Part shown: positions 17,791 to 27,399 of the stretch, piece after piece
Layout of the letters: each line of letters starts with the position of its first letter
Position numbering within the stretch: position 1 is the first letter of the stretch
NCBI GenBank assembly: GCA_002886105.1
Contig: CP025776.1
Span: 1-64,000, forward strand
Direction: 5' to 3'
DNA: 64,000 nucleotides
Source of the DNA: Enterobacter sp. EA-1
GTDB taxonomy: Bacteria; Pseudomonadota; Gammaproteobacteria; Enterobacterales; Enterobacteriaceae
The notes under the pieces: generated by a model
Told to the model about the DNA's origin: nothing
The model's input: the letters and a program-made list of their open reading frames with translations, nothing else
Databases searched by the model: none
Position numbers and translations under genes: made by a program

Positions 17791-19103
17791 TTAGCGCGCC
17801 TTTGCCAGATACTGCGCCATCTCGTCGGCAGGCACCATACCGCCGCCGGTCGCCCAGACCAGTGCGTGGCTGGGCGAGTTGGCTGTCGCTGAACCCATGT
17901 AGTCGGTGGTAGGCCGTGTCGGTGCAGATCTGCTGTGGCCCGGCCATCCCGGCCAGCGCTGAGGGCTCCAGTTGAATGCCCTCTTCCTGCGCCAGCCAGC
18001 CGAGCAGGCTATAAAGCGTGCGATCATCAACGGTGTAGAAGCCATCCAGCAGGCGCTCCATCGCCCGACCGACAAAGCCGGAGGCGCGCCCTACCGCCAG
18101 CCCATCGGCAGCCGTCAGGTTATCTATCCCCAGATCCTGCACGGCAATGCCGTCATGCAAGCCGGTATAAACCCCTAACAACATGCACGGGGAGTGCGTG
18201 GGTTCCGCGAAAATACAGTGCACATCATCGCCAAACGCCAGCTTCAGGCCGAACGCCACCCCACCGGGTCCGCCACCCACGCCGCAGGGCAGATAGACAA
18301 ACAACGGGTGCGCGCGATCGACGACTTTACCGAGGCGGGTAAATTGATCTTTGAGGCGCTGCCCGGCGACGGCGTAGCCTAAAAACAGCGTGCGCGAGTT
18401 TTCGTCATCGATAAAAAAGCAGTTTGCATCGTTTGCCGCCGCCAGCCGCCCTTGTTCAACGGCGACACCGTAATCCTCTGCGTATTCCACCACTTTCACG
18501 CCGTGGCTGCGCAATTTGGCCTTTTTCCACGCCCGCGCATCGGCAGACATATGCACAGTGACGTTAAAACCGAGGCGCGCGCTGATGATGCCAATCGACA
18601 AACCGAGGTTACCTGTGGAGCCGACAGCAATGCTGTACTGACCGAAAAAGCGTGCAAACTCCGGCGACAGCAACTTGCGGTAATCATCCTGTTCGCGCAG
18701 TAACCCGGCGGCAATAGCGAGTTTTTCCGCATGCGTCAGAACTTCATAAATGCCACCCCGGGCTTTGATCGAGCCGGAAATCGGCAAATGGCTGTCTTTT
18801 TCAGCCACAATTCGCCGGTTACTGCCGGGCCAATGCGGCGCTGCATCGCGGGGATTGGCACCACGTCCGATTCAATAATGCCCTGACTTACTGCTGTTTC
18901 CGGGAAGGCCTGCGCCAGAAACGGTGCAAAACGGGCAAGACGTGCGTGTGCGTCGCTCACATCTTGCGCGCTCAGGCCAACATGCGGCAAAGCCTGCGCA
19001 ACAGAGGTAGTATTAGGGTTAAACCAGCGCGTTTCATGCAGGTCGATCAGTTGCTTAACCAGCGGGTACTGCTGGATGAGTTTCTCGATATCGGCGTTTT
19101 CAT
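17791..19103 (-). CDS. dsdA: D-serine dehydratase DsdA (frameshifted)
   Basis: PLP enzyme converting D-serine to pyruvate and ammonia, detoxifying and feeding on D-serine. The PLP lysine lies in SGSIKARGG (about residue 118), the phosphate-binding region in [10 protein letters not shown], and the Gly-rich loop in [14 protein letters not shown]. It ends QYLAKAR; about 440 residues. Start at 19103 (MENADIEKL after adding one base). Breaks near 17905, 18810 (A-run) and 19098. Neither dsdX nor dsdC adjoins it, so it seems a stand-alone gene. It converges on yidF with one base between stops. Confidence 0.93.
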
Positions 19104-19263
19104 CGGTTCACTTTTGTCGGGAGTGGATGCGTAAAGAAAACAGGAATACGCTGTGGGCGCAAGTATGGAGAGTCCGTGAGAATTTATTACGCTTTGGCGC
19201 TACACCGGGGTGTCAAAGCATGATAAATACATGTAATCACCCCTAATTTTCGCAAGGTCAACT
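19104..19263. promoter_or_regulatory. Divergent intergenic region, dsdA and glycosidase-like gene
   Basis: 160 bases between divergent starts; must hold both promoters. No operator could be recognised. Confidence 0.3.
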
Positions 19264-20355
19264 GTGTTAAAGCCACTGATTACTGCTGTTATGTTGCTGG
19301 CGGCAACCCCTGCGTTTGCCGCCGATACTCCGCTAACGGCGGCGCATTACGCGCAACAGTTAGGGGTGGGAATGGACGTTGACTGGGCGCGCGCACCGAC
19401 CGTGGGATCCGCGAATTTGATCCGCTGATTGTGCGCGACTTTTTATAACATTGGGATCCGCCATGTCCGCATTCGCGTGGCTGACCCGATGACGGAAGCA
19501 CGCTTAATCCACCTGCGTAAACTGGTGGAAGCCTGTGAAGAGTACGGCGTGATCCCGGTTATCTCCTATCAGGCGGACAGCTTTAAAGCCGACCCGGATG
19601 CAAAAACGAGGCTCAACTGGTGGCGTGGTGGAGTACCGTCGCCACGTTTTTCGGCACGGATCACCCGATGCTCGGTTTTGATGTGATTTATGAACCGGCC
19701 GATAAACTCAACCATGATTTGCCCGCGCTCAACCGCGCCTATGAAAAAGTCGTCAAAACCCTGCACGATATCGATCCCCAGCGCATGATTTTTTATTGCG
19801 CCGCGGATGCGCGCAGCACCGGAAGACCTGACTTCTCTGAAGTTGCCAGCACACAGCCAGAGTTATTTACTGGCGGAGTGGCATATCTTCCCGTGGGGGC
19901 CGCTGAAAAATAACGGTAAATACCCGTGGACGTCGGGTACGGCAGCGGAGAAGGCGGCGATCCGTGGTCGCATTAACCTTGCGCTGCACTGGCAGCAGAA
20001 AACCGGTCATGTCAGCTGGGTTGGCGGTTGGGCGGTGGGAGAGTCGATGAAAAGCATGCCCACCGACTCGCAAATGGCGTTCGCCAGCTTTATGGCTTGT
20101 GAATTGAGTCGGGCGAAAATCCCGTATGCCATTAATGCGGACACGCAGTTTTACGATGGTGAAGAAGGCGCATGGCGGCCCGCGCCGGAGCCACTGCTGA
20201 AAGTGATGATCACGCCAGAATGCGAAAAGCCCGACGTGAAGCCGGGCCATCATGAGGCTAGATCATCTGCTCATGGCGCGCAGAGCGCGACGCCAGCGGT
20301 AGCCAGCACAGCAGAATCAAAAGAGCCGCCAGCGTCATCAGCATCCCAAGGCTAA
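19264..20355 (+). CDS. Secreted glycosyl hydrolase-like protein, cellulase/GH5 type (frameshifted)
   Basis: Starts at GTG 19264 with a clear signal peptide (LITAVMLLAATPAFA/A). The mature part looks like a (beta/alpha)8 glycosidase of the cellulase (GH5-like) clan: NIGIRHVRIRVADP, LVEACEEYGVIPVISYQ, LGFDVIYEP in the position of the acid/base NEP motif, YLLAEWHIFPWG, WVGGWAVGE and INADTQFYDGEEGAWR. The usual Asn of NEP is replaced by Tyr, so activity is not assured. Breaks lie near 19395, 19432, 19608 (A-run) and 19830. The true stop is uncertain: the written frame runs to 20355 into the emrD 3' end, and about 20250 is more likely. Substrate unknown. Confidence 0.65.
20225..20247 (-). terminator. 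emrD terminator
   Basis: On the minus strand GCCCG / CGGGC stem followed by TTTT, about ten bases after the emrD stop. Confidence 0.55.
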
Positions 20356-21444
20356 ACTGACCATTTTGCGGCAGTTGTGCCGACAACCACGCCAGACCGC
20401 CGGAGCCGATATTCTGTAAGCCGCCAACCAGCGCACCGGCAGTGCCTGCCAGAAACGGGAACGGCTCCATTGCGCCGCTGGTCGCCAGCGGAAACAGCAT
20501 CCCGGCGCCGAAGAAGAACAGCGCGGCGGGAACCAGTAGTGTCCAGATGGTCATCACCCCAAACCAGCCGGGGATCCACATCATTAACCCGGCCGCCGGT
20601 GCAACTGATCACCGATTGCCACATCAGCGAAGAGAAACGTTTGTTTTGCCGACCGGCAAACCACGCGCCGAAAAAACGCCGCCGGGATTGGCAGAATAAA
20701 CAGAATGCTTACCGTCATGCTGTTGAGGCCGAGCACGCCGCCCATCAGTACGCCGGAGCTGGCCTCAAACACCGCAATCCCCGCCAGTCCGCCAATCAGC
20801 ATCAGCAGATAGCAGTTAAACGCGGTATTGCCGAACAGGACTTTATAGCTGTCCACCAGTCGCATACGCGGCGCTTCGGTGGGCCGGGTTTCCGGCATCC
20901 AGCGCGCCATACTGAAGGTCACCACCGCGCACAGTGCCAGCAGGAAAACAAAACAGGCGCGCCAGTTCACCAGCGTATTCAGCACCCCGCCGATTAATGG
21001 TGCCAGTAAAGGACTTACCGGGGATGCCCATATTCAACAGGCTGTTGGCATGCCGCAGTTCGGTACCGGCGTACAGGTCGCGCGGCAACGTTCTCGCCAT
21101 CACGCCGCCGACGCCGGTGCCAACGCCCTGAAGCGCGCTGGCGAGGATCAGCACCGTTAAACTGTGGGTGGTGATGGCAATCATGGTCGCCAGCATAAAG
21201 ATGGTCATTCCGACGAGGATTACCGGGCGACGCCCGATTCGGTCCGCCAGCGGGCCATAAAAAAGCTGTGATACGCCGTAGGTCAGCAGGTAGGCAGCCA
21301 TCACGCTTTGTACTGCTCCTTCACGCACATTCAGGTCGCGCGCCATATCGGCAATGGCCGGAATATAAATGGTTTGCGCCATCTGCCCGACGGCGACCGG
21401 AGCACCAGCATCAATAACAAATTGACGTTTCTCTGCCTTTTCAT
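20258..21444 (-). CDS. emrD: Multidrug efflux MFS transporter EmrD (frameshifted)
   Basis: Twelve-helix major facilitator drug/proton antiporter (Bcr/CflA group). Starts MKRQRNVNLLLMLVL at 21444; carries IYIPAIADMARDLNVREGAVQSVMAAYLL, the MFS motif A region LADRIGRRPVILVG and MARTLPRDLY. About 394 residues after repair of breaks near 21395, 21015, 20955, 20675 and 20600. In E. coli emrD also neighbours tisB/istR and ivbL-ilvBN. Confidence 0.93.
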
Positions 21445-21621
21445 TTCGCTGATTACTTTTAGAAAATGGGAAATTAAAGAATATGTTGCTGCTATACAGC
21501 CTTAATGCGAGAGGAATCTACCACAGTAAGATGACAGAACCACTATGGCGGGCAGCAAAGACAACACGGTGTCAGGCAGGATTTGTAAACAATATTCGGC
21601 AACTTTTGTTGCCAGTTTGCA

Positions 21622-22453
21622 TCATGAAAGACGCAACAAAATAGCGCCAGCGGCAATGCCAAACGCTGCGGCTATGCGCAGCCCGGCGACGTTCTCTTTT
21701 AACAGCACAAAGGCGATAATCGCGCCGAACAGAATCGACGTTTCGCGCAGTGCGGCAACCACCGCCAGCGGCGCTTGCGTCATGGCCTACAGGGCCAGCC
21801 ATAAGATCCCATGGTGCCAATACCGCCGAGGGCAGACCTTTTTCCAGTTGGCAACCAGATAGCGGGTCACCGCTTGCCGCCGCGCCAGCATTGCCCAGCA
21901 CAACAAGCAAAAGCCGTTGAGGAAAAGGTCCACAGTGAGTAACCCAGCGCAGATCCTGCGAGGCGCACGCCGGTGCCGTCCACCAGCGTATACCCGGCAA
22001 TAAAGCAGGAGTTGAGCAGCGCCAGCCAAATCCCTTTGCGCGACTGGCTTCGCCCATTAAATGCCATGCCGAGAATGGAGAGGCAAACCACGGCAATCCC
22101 GCCCCATGCGGTGGCGGAAAGCGAATCGCCCAATACCAGCACGCTTATCACCGCCACCAGCAACGGCGCGGTGCCGCGCATCAGGGGGTAGGTCTGGCTC
22201 ATGTCTGAAACTGGTACGTTTTCGCCACCAGTACGGTGTAAACCACCTGCAACGCACAACTTGCCGCGAGATACGGCGCGCTGGCAAGGTCAGGTTGTGG
22301 GGAAAACGGCAGTAAAATCAGGGCAATTAATGACGCAGAGCCGCTTACGGCGATAGCAGAATAGAGCTTATCGCTGCCTGCTTTCACAATGGCGTTCCAG
22401 CTTGCATGCAGCAGGGCGGCGAACAGCAGAATGCAGAAAACAGAAAAAGTCAT
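21622..22453 (-). CDS. DMT/EamA-family transporter (frameshifted)
   Basis: Ten-helix drug/metabolite transporter of about 277 residues. It begins MTFSVFCILLFAALLHASWNAIVKAG, has YPLMRGTAPLLVAVISVLVLGDSL at the first EamA repeat, and a second repeat ending with a predicted RIAAAFGIAAGAILLRLS after frame repair. Breaks near 22205, 21925, 21830, 21790 and 21690. Substrate unknown; this gene is not in the E. coli K-12 order between emrD and tisB. Confidence 0.8.
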
Positions 22454-22525
22454 AATGGGTTGCGTCAGTGGAGTGTCAGCAAAGGTAACATGCGGCTGCG
22501 CAATGAAGCCAGATGATTTGGTGTT

Positions 22526-22554
22526 AAAGAGGGGCGGTTTCCCGCCCCTCTTTT
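22526..22554. terminator. Bidirectional terminator of tisB
   Basis: 12-bp stem AAAGAGGGGCGG / CCGCCCCTCTTT with a 4-base loop and T-run, 20 bases beyond the tisB stop on its strand. Confidence 0.85.
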
Positions 22555-22572
22555 GTGTGGCTTGAACCTGAA

Positions 22573-22663
22573 TTACCGCAGGTATTTCCAGGACGGCATC
22601 AAGCAGTTGCAGTAACGCAACAATGAGTTTCAGGATCAGAATCACCATCTCCATTCCGCCCAT
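22573..22663 (-). CDS. tisB: SOS-induced membrane toxin peptide TisB
   Basis: Small hydrophobic peptide that depolarises the inner membrane during the SOS response and promotes persistence. The frame reads ILILKLIVALLQLLDAVL, nearly identical to the core of E. coli TisB. Removing one G near 22590 gives the ending LKYLR and a stop at 22573, for exactly 29 residues as in E. coli. GAGGAG precedes the ATG at 22663. A LexA box, an IstR target and a terminator surround it in the E. coli arrangement. As written, the extra G lets the frame run on past the stop. Confidence 0.9.
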
Positions 22664-22729
22664 ACGCTTCTCCTCGGGTTAAGGAGCACCGGCTGACGTA
22701 CCTCTCCGCTGCCTGTTGTCAGCCTTGTT

Positions 22730-22748
22730 GTTGGCGTAACGCAGTGTG
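22730..22748 (-). promoter_or_regulatory. IstR-1 pairing site in tisAB leader mRNA
   Basis: The plus strand reads GTTGGCGTAACGCAGTGTG, 18 of 19 bases identical to the 5' end of istR (22972-22990). The tisAB mRNA, made from the minus strand, is therefore complementary to IstR here. In E. coli this blocks a ribosome standby site needed for tisB translation. Confidence 0.8.
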
Positions 22749-22859
22749 CTCTCATTGGGGTTAAGGTACTGACGGCACCACCCGTTTCAGCCAGGGACTT
22801 TATCTGCGCCGTAGAACAGCGGCCCCGCACACCGATTACAAGGTCAGTATATATTAACG

Positions 22860-22875
22860 CTGTTTATATATACAG
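22860..22875. promoter_or_regulatory. LexA (SOS) box of tisAB
   Basis: CTGTTTATATATACAG fits CTGT-N8-ACAG exactly. It lies just upstream of a TATACT -10 hexamer on the minus strand (22846-22851) that would start tisAB near 22839. Confidence 0.85.
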
Positions 22876-22936
22876 TATTTACTGGACGATTTTCGCCCCG
22901 TGAACCATAATGAATGCGGGGTAAACTGCCCGAAAA

Positions 22937-22965
22937 TTGCGCGAATACGAAAATTACCGTATAGT
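22937..22965 (+). promoter_or_regulatory. istR-1 constitutive promoter
   Basis: TTGCGC (22937-22942), 17-base spacer, TATAGT (22960-22965), seven bases before the expected IstR 5' end at G22972. Confidence 0.7.
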
Positions 22966-22971
22966 TTCGCT

Positions 22972-23049
22972 GTTGACGTAACGCAGTGTGTTTTGCGGCG
23001 ACCAACCGCGAAAACCTGTTAAAAACCTCGCTCCGGCGGGGGTTTTTTG
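22972..23049 (+). ncRNA. istR: Antitoxin small RNA IstR-1
   Basis: Begins GTTGACGTAACGCAGTGTG, which resembles the E. coli IstR-1 5' end (GTTGACATAATACAGTGTG). It ends in a hairpin of roughly AACCTCG / CGGGGGTT type with a six-T tail (23043-23048). About 78 nt against 75 in E. coli. It is divergent from tisB and complementary to its leader, and acts as the type I antitoxin. Identified from sequence memory and context, not from a search. Confidence 0.85.
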
Positions 23050-23177
23050 TTTTCATGCCCTGTGCAAGCAAACGTGATCTGTAACCCATTTTTCTGCCGG
23101 TGCGTAAAAAAGCAGTTGTCGGCGGCAAAAAGCTGTGTTTGTATAAATCCTGTTAACTCATGACAGACAGGTCCCTA

Positions 23178-23276
23178 ATGAACACTTCCACGATGTCGAT
23201 GAACCTACTAAAAACCGCGCATAACGCCGCGGTGGTCGTCGTGCGTGTGGTGGTGGTCGTCGGCAATGCGCCGTAG
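23178..23276 (+). CDS. ivbL: ilvB operon leader peptide IvbL
   Basis: 32-residue leader starting MNTSTMSMNLL and ending in a run of eleven codons of which ten are valine (AVVVVRVVVVVGNAP). Ribosome stalling on Val/Leu codons controls the downstream attenuator, tuning acetohydroxyacid synthase I to valine and leucine supply. Length and composition match E. coli IvbL. Confidence 0.95.
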   Translation: MNTSTMSMNLLKTAHNAAVVVVRVVVVVGNAP

Positions 23277-23299
23277 GGTCCGGAACAACACACGATTCC

Positions 23300-23333
23300 A
23301 AAACCCCGCCGGCGCAAACCGGGCGGGTTTCTT
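23300..23333 (+). terminator. ivbL-ilvB attenuator
   Basis: AAACCCCGCC ... GGGCGGGTTT hairpin with a short T-rich tail, between the leader peptide and ilvB, as required for attenuation. Confidence 0.8.
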
Positions 23334-23377
23334 GTTTAGCCTCCGGAAAGTCGGCCCAGAACAATAAGGACTGGAGC

Positions 23378-25058
23378 ATGGCAAGTTCGGGCACAACATC
23401 ACCATCGACGCGCTACACCGGCGCGCAACTGATTGTCCATTTACTGGAACGTCAGGGCATTACCACGGTAACGGGTATCCCCGGCGGTACGGTTCTTCCC
23501 TTATACGATGCGTTAAGCCAGGAGTAAGCAGATCCGCCACATCCTCGCCCGCCACGAGCAAGGGGCCGGGTTTATCGCCAGGCATGGCCCGCACGCAGGG
23601 CAAACCGGCAGTATGCATGGCCTGTAGCGGGCCGGGTGCTACCAATCTGGTGACCGCCATCGCCGATGCGCGCCTCGACTCTATTCCGCTGATTTGCATT
23701 ACCGGCCGGGTTCCGGCTTCCAATGATTGGCACAGACGCCTTTCAGGAAGTCGACACTTACGGCATCTCTATCCCCATCACAAAACACAACTACACCGGT
23801 GCGCGACATCGCCGAGCTGCCGCAGGTGATCAGCGATGCGTTCCGCATTGCGCAGTCCGGTCGCCCGGCCCGGTGTGGATAGATATTCCTAAAGATGTGC
23901 AGACCGCAGAAATCACCTTGAGCGAATTGCCGGAAGTGGGCGGTAAAGCCCCGGCACCTGCGTATAACGCGCAAAGCGTGCGTGACGCCGCTGCCATGAT
24001 TAATGCCGCGCAGCCCGGTGTTGTACCCTGGCGGAGGGTGATTAACGCGCCGGAACAGGTTCGCCTGCTGGCGGAGAAAGCCAATCTGCCGACCACCATG
24101 ACGCTGATGGCGCTGGGCATGCTGCCGAAGCAACATCCGTTATCATTGGGCATGCTGGGTATGCACGGTGCGCGCAGCACCAACCATATCCTGCAGGAAG
24201 CGGATCTGCTGGTGGTGCTGGGCGCGCGTTTTGATGACCGGGCGATTGGCAAAACCGAGCAGTTCTGCCCGAACGCCAAAATCATTCATGTGGATATCGA
24301 CCGCGCGGAGCTGGGGAAAATCAAGCAGGCGCATGTGGCTATCCAGGCGATGTGGGTGAAGTGCTGGATGCGTTGATCCCGCACGTGGAAGCGCAGTCGC
24401 GTCATAGCTGGCGCAACTGGTGGCGCAATTACAGCAGGAGTTTCCGGGCAACATTCCTCAGGCGGGCGATCCGTTAACCCACTATGGGCTGATCAACGCG
24501 GTTGCCGCGTGTGTGGATGATGAGGCCATTATTACCACCGATGTTGGCCAGCATCAGATGTGGGCGGCGCAGGCGTATCCGCTGAACCGACCGCGCCAGT
24601 GGTTGACGTCTGGCGGCCTCGGGAACCATGGGCTTCGGTTTACCCACGGCGATTGGCGCAGCGCTGGCGAACCCGACGCGCAAAGTTATCTGCTTCTCCG
24701 GCGACGGTAGCCTGATGATGAACATTCAGGAGATGGCCACCGCCGCGGAAAACAATCTGGATGTGAAAATCATCCTGATGAATAACGAAGCGCTGGGGCT
24801 GGTGCACCAGCAGCAAAGCCTGTTCTACAAACAAGGCGTGTTTGCGGCAACCTATCCGGGAATGATTAATTTCACCCAGATTGCCGCCGGTTTTGGTCTG
24901 CATACCTGCGATTTAAACGCCGTTGCCGATCCGCAGGCCGCTTTGCAGGCGATCATCGATCGTCCCGGCCCGGCGCTGGTTCATGTACGCATCGACCCGC
25001 AAGAAAAAGTGTACTCCGATGGTGCCGCGCGGCGAATACAGAAATGGTGGGGGAATAA
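23378..25058 (+). CDS. ilvB: Acetohydroxyacid synthase I large subunit (frameshifted)
   Basis: ThDP- and FAD-dependent enzyme making acetolactate and acetohydroxybutyrate in valine, leucine and isoleucine synthesis; works with IlvN. It starts MASSGTTSP; contains ARHEQGAGF (catalytic Glu), [12 protein letters not shown] and the ThDP motif GDGSLMMN...NN near 24702-24783. About 562 residues expected. Breaks near 23525, 23575, 23720, 23794 (CACCGG for CCTGG), 23868, 24028, 24343, 24400, 24627 (CCTCGG for CCTGG) and 25010. The last is needed to reach the stop at 25056-25058, four bases before ilvN. Confidence 0.95.
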
Positions 25059-25061
25059 GCC

Positions 25062-25346
25062 ATGCATGCAACTGATAACGTCATTCTTGAACTCACCGTA
25101 CGCAACCATCCGGGCGTCATGACTCACGTCTGTGGGCTGTTTGCCCGCCGGGCATTTAACGTGGAAGGCATTCTCTGTTTGCCGCTACAAAGTGGCGAAC
25201 AGAGCCGCATCTGGCTACAGGTCGCTAACGACCAGCGTCTGGAGCAGATGATCAGTCAGATAGATAAACTCGAAGACGTGGTGCAAATCATCCGTCACCC
25301 GACCGATCCCGGCGTGTTTAATAAGCTCGGCCTGTTTTTCGAGTAA
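25062..25346 (+). CDS. ilvN: Acetohydroxyacid synthase I small subunit IlvN
   Basis: Regulatory ACT-domain subunit giving valine feedback inhibition. Intact at 94 residues (96 in E. coli), with [32 protein letters not shown] as in the family. Follows ilvB after three bases. A perfect 9-bp palindrome (ACCCGGTGC / GCACCGGGT, 25358-25380) follows; with no T-run it is at best a weak terminator. Confidence 0.97.
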   Translation: MHATDNVILELTVRNHPGVMTHVCGLFARRAFNVEGILCLPLQSGEQSRIWLQVANDQRLEQMISQIDKLEDVVQIIRHPTDPGVFNKLGLFFE

Positions 25347-25379
25347 CCGTGGACGTAACCCGGTGCCTTGCGCACCGGG

Positions 25380-26175
25380 TCAGAGGGCGGCTTCGTTGTC
25401 GGAATCCGGTGTAATGACTTTCACAAACGCATTGCGGCAGTGCGCCGGGTACTCCGGCGGCAGCGGCCGATCGCTCACCAGCACGTCAAACCCCGAAAGC
25501 GGGGGCATGCTGGCAGGCGCCACTTCATCAAACAGCGCGTAACGCGCCAGTAAAATTTTGCGCATGCCGTGCGCCATCGCTTTGCGCTTCATGGGTAAAT
25601 CGTCAATGTTAAACCAGTCACGCCGTAGTGTTCATGCACACCGCTGGCGGAAATAAAGGCTTTGCGCGGGTTTAATGCATCAAGCAGTGAATGGTTGTCC
25701 GGCGCATAGAAGGCATCGCTTTTGGCGCGGTAGGTACCGCCGCATAACATGGCGGTGGCGTTCGGCTTGGCGTTCAGCGCCATAAACACTGGTGGGAATA
25801 GCAAATGCCGGTAAAGGTGATGTCATCCGGTATCATGCTGATGACTAACGGCATTTCCGGTCCGTTATCAAAGAAGACCAGATCGTTTTCGTTCACCAGT
25901 CCGGCGGCCGGGGATGGCGATGGGTAAATCATCTTTATGGTGCGGGCGAGCAGCCATCGCGTTTGTCGCCGGGGTGGGGGCGGCAGGTTTGTTCACCATC
26001 ACAATGTAACCGCCCAGCAGCGCCAACGGCAGCGGTTCATCTTCCGGCTGAAATCCCGGCGAATGGTCATCACCGACACTTCCAGCATCCGCGCCGCGTC
26101 TTTCAGATGGATACGGTCCGTCTTTTTCAGCAGTTCCACCAGGGCGGCGGATACGCTCTTTTGCTTGGTTTCCAT
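25380..26175 (-). CDS. deoQ: DeoR-family repressor DeoQ (frameshifted)
   Basis: DeoR-type regulator: N-terminal helix-turn-helix (METKQKSVSAALVELLKKTDRIHLKDAARMLEVSVMTIRRDF), then the sugar-phosphate-binding DeoRC domain with the GVHEHYGVTGL-type segment. About 264 residues. Divergent from deoK, as deoQ is in the deoQKPX operon of Salmonella and some E. coli, so it is the probable repressor of deoxyribose use. Breaks near 26060, 25920, 25800 and 25605. The name rests on context and the strong deoK/deoP match. Confidence 0.82.
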
Positions 26176-26212
26176 TCAGTTGTTCTCCTGCTCACCTTTT
26201 ATGTTCCTATAG

Positions 26213-26228
26213 TAACATTTAAATGTTA
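26213..26228. promoter_or_regulatory. deoQ-deoK operator 1
   Basis: TAACATTTAAATGTTA, a perfect palindrome of form TAACAT-N4-ATGTTA, 38 bases before the deoQ start. Same arms as operator 2. Confidence 0.7.
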
Positions 26229-26332
26229 GTGCTGGATATGTGCTTAATCCTTGGATATGCGCTAACTGTGACGAAGGTGGCAGGCAAAGCCGGATCCCGT
26301 AATCGCGAGCGGAGTCACAAATGATACTAAAA

Positions 26333-26348
26333 TAACATGATAATGTTA
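26333..26348. promoter_or_regulatory. deoQ-deoK operator 2
   Basis: TAACATGATAATGTTA, again TAACAT-N4-ATGTTA, 45 bases before deoK and 120 bases from operator 1. The spacing would allow a repressor-bound loop over both promoters. Confidence 0.7.
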
Positions 26349-26392
26349 CGATAATATCATTGCTATGTGATTGTTTCCAGAGAGGTACTAAA

Positions 26393-27313
26393 ATGGATAT
26401 CGCCGTGATCGGCTCTAACATGGTGGATCTCATCACCTATACCAACCAGATGCCGAAAGAGGGGGGAAACGCTGGAAGCGCCCGCCTTCAAAATTGGCTG
26501 TGGCGGCAAAGGCGCAAACCGGGCGGTTGCCGCAGCGAAACTTAACTCGAAAGTGCTGATGCTGACCAAAGTGGGCGACGATATTTTTGCCGATAACACC
26601 ATCCGCAACCTCGAGTCCTGGGGCATTAACACCACCTATGTTGAAAAAGTCCCCTGCACCAGCAGCGGCGTCGCGCCGATTTTTGTTAATCCCAACTCCA
26701 GCAACAGTATTTTAATTATCAAAGGGGCGAACAAATTTCTCTCTCCGGAAGATATCGATCGTGCTGCGGAAGATCTAAAAAATGTAAATTGATTGTTTTG
26801 CAACTGGAGGTTCAATTAGAGACGGTTTACCACGCGATTGAATTCGGTAAAAACATGGCATCGAAGTATTATTAAACCCGGCGCCAGCACTGCGTGAATT
26901 AGATATGTCTTATGCCTGCAAATGTGATTTCTTTATACCGAATGAAACCGAGCTGGAAATTCTTACCGGCATGCCGGTGGATAATTATGATCGTATTCGT
27001 GCGGCAGCACGCAGCCTGATCGACAAAGGGCTGAATAATATTATTGTTACCATGGGGGAAAAAGGCGCGCTGTGGATGACCCGCGATCGCGAGCTGCATA
27101 TTCCGGCCATAAAAGTGAATGCCATCGATACCAGCGGCGCTGGCGATGCGTTTATCGGCTGTTTTGCCCACTACTATGTACAAAGCGGTGATGTGGGAAA
27201 CCGCCATGAAGAAGGCCTCACTCTTCGCTGCGTTCAGCGTGACGGGTAAAGGCACACAATCATCTTACCCGAGCATTGAGCAGTTTAATGAGTTTCTGAC
27301 GTTCAATGAATAA
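26393..27313 (+). CDS. deoK: Deoxyribokinase DeoK (frameshifted)
   Basis: PfkB/ribokinase-family kinase that phosphorylates 2-deoxy-D-ribose to the 5-phosphate, which enters central metabolism through DeoC aldolase. Starts MDIAVIGSNMVDLITYTNQMPKEG, with the PfkB N-terminal Gly-rich CGGKGAN and the C-terminal active-site motif DTSGAGDAFIGCFAHYY (catalytic Asp). About 306 residues. Breaks near 26470, 26510, 26785, 26855 and 27200. The sequence follows Salmonella DeoK closely from memory. First gene of deoKPX. Confidence 0.9.
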
Positions 27314-27330
27314 TCACGCCTGAATTATTG

Positions 27331-27357
27331 CGGCTGCGCTGGAATAAAACGCAGCCG
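27331..27357 (+). other. deoK-deoP intergenic hairpin
   Basis: 8-bp stem CGGCTGCG / CGCAGCCG with an 11-base loop and no T-run. It may protect the upstream mRNA or lower downstream expression. Confidence 0.45.
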
Positions 27358-27399
27358 GTAATAACCCAGCCGGTACCCTGCAAAATTAAAGGTAGCACT

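Noticed and set aside
22642-22830. 62-codon minus-strand frame upstream of tisB as a gene
   Set aside because: It overlaps the tisAB leader including the IstR target; the E. coli equivalent (tisA) is not translated.
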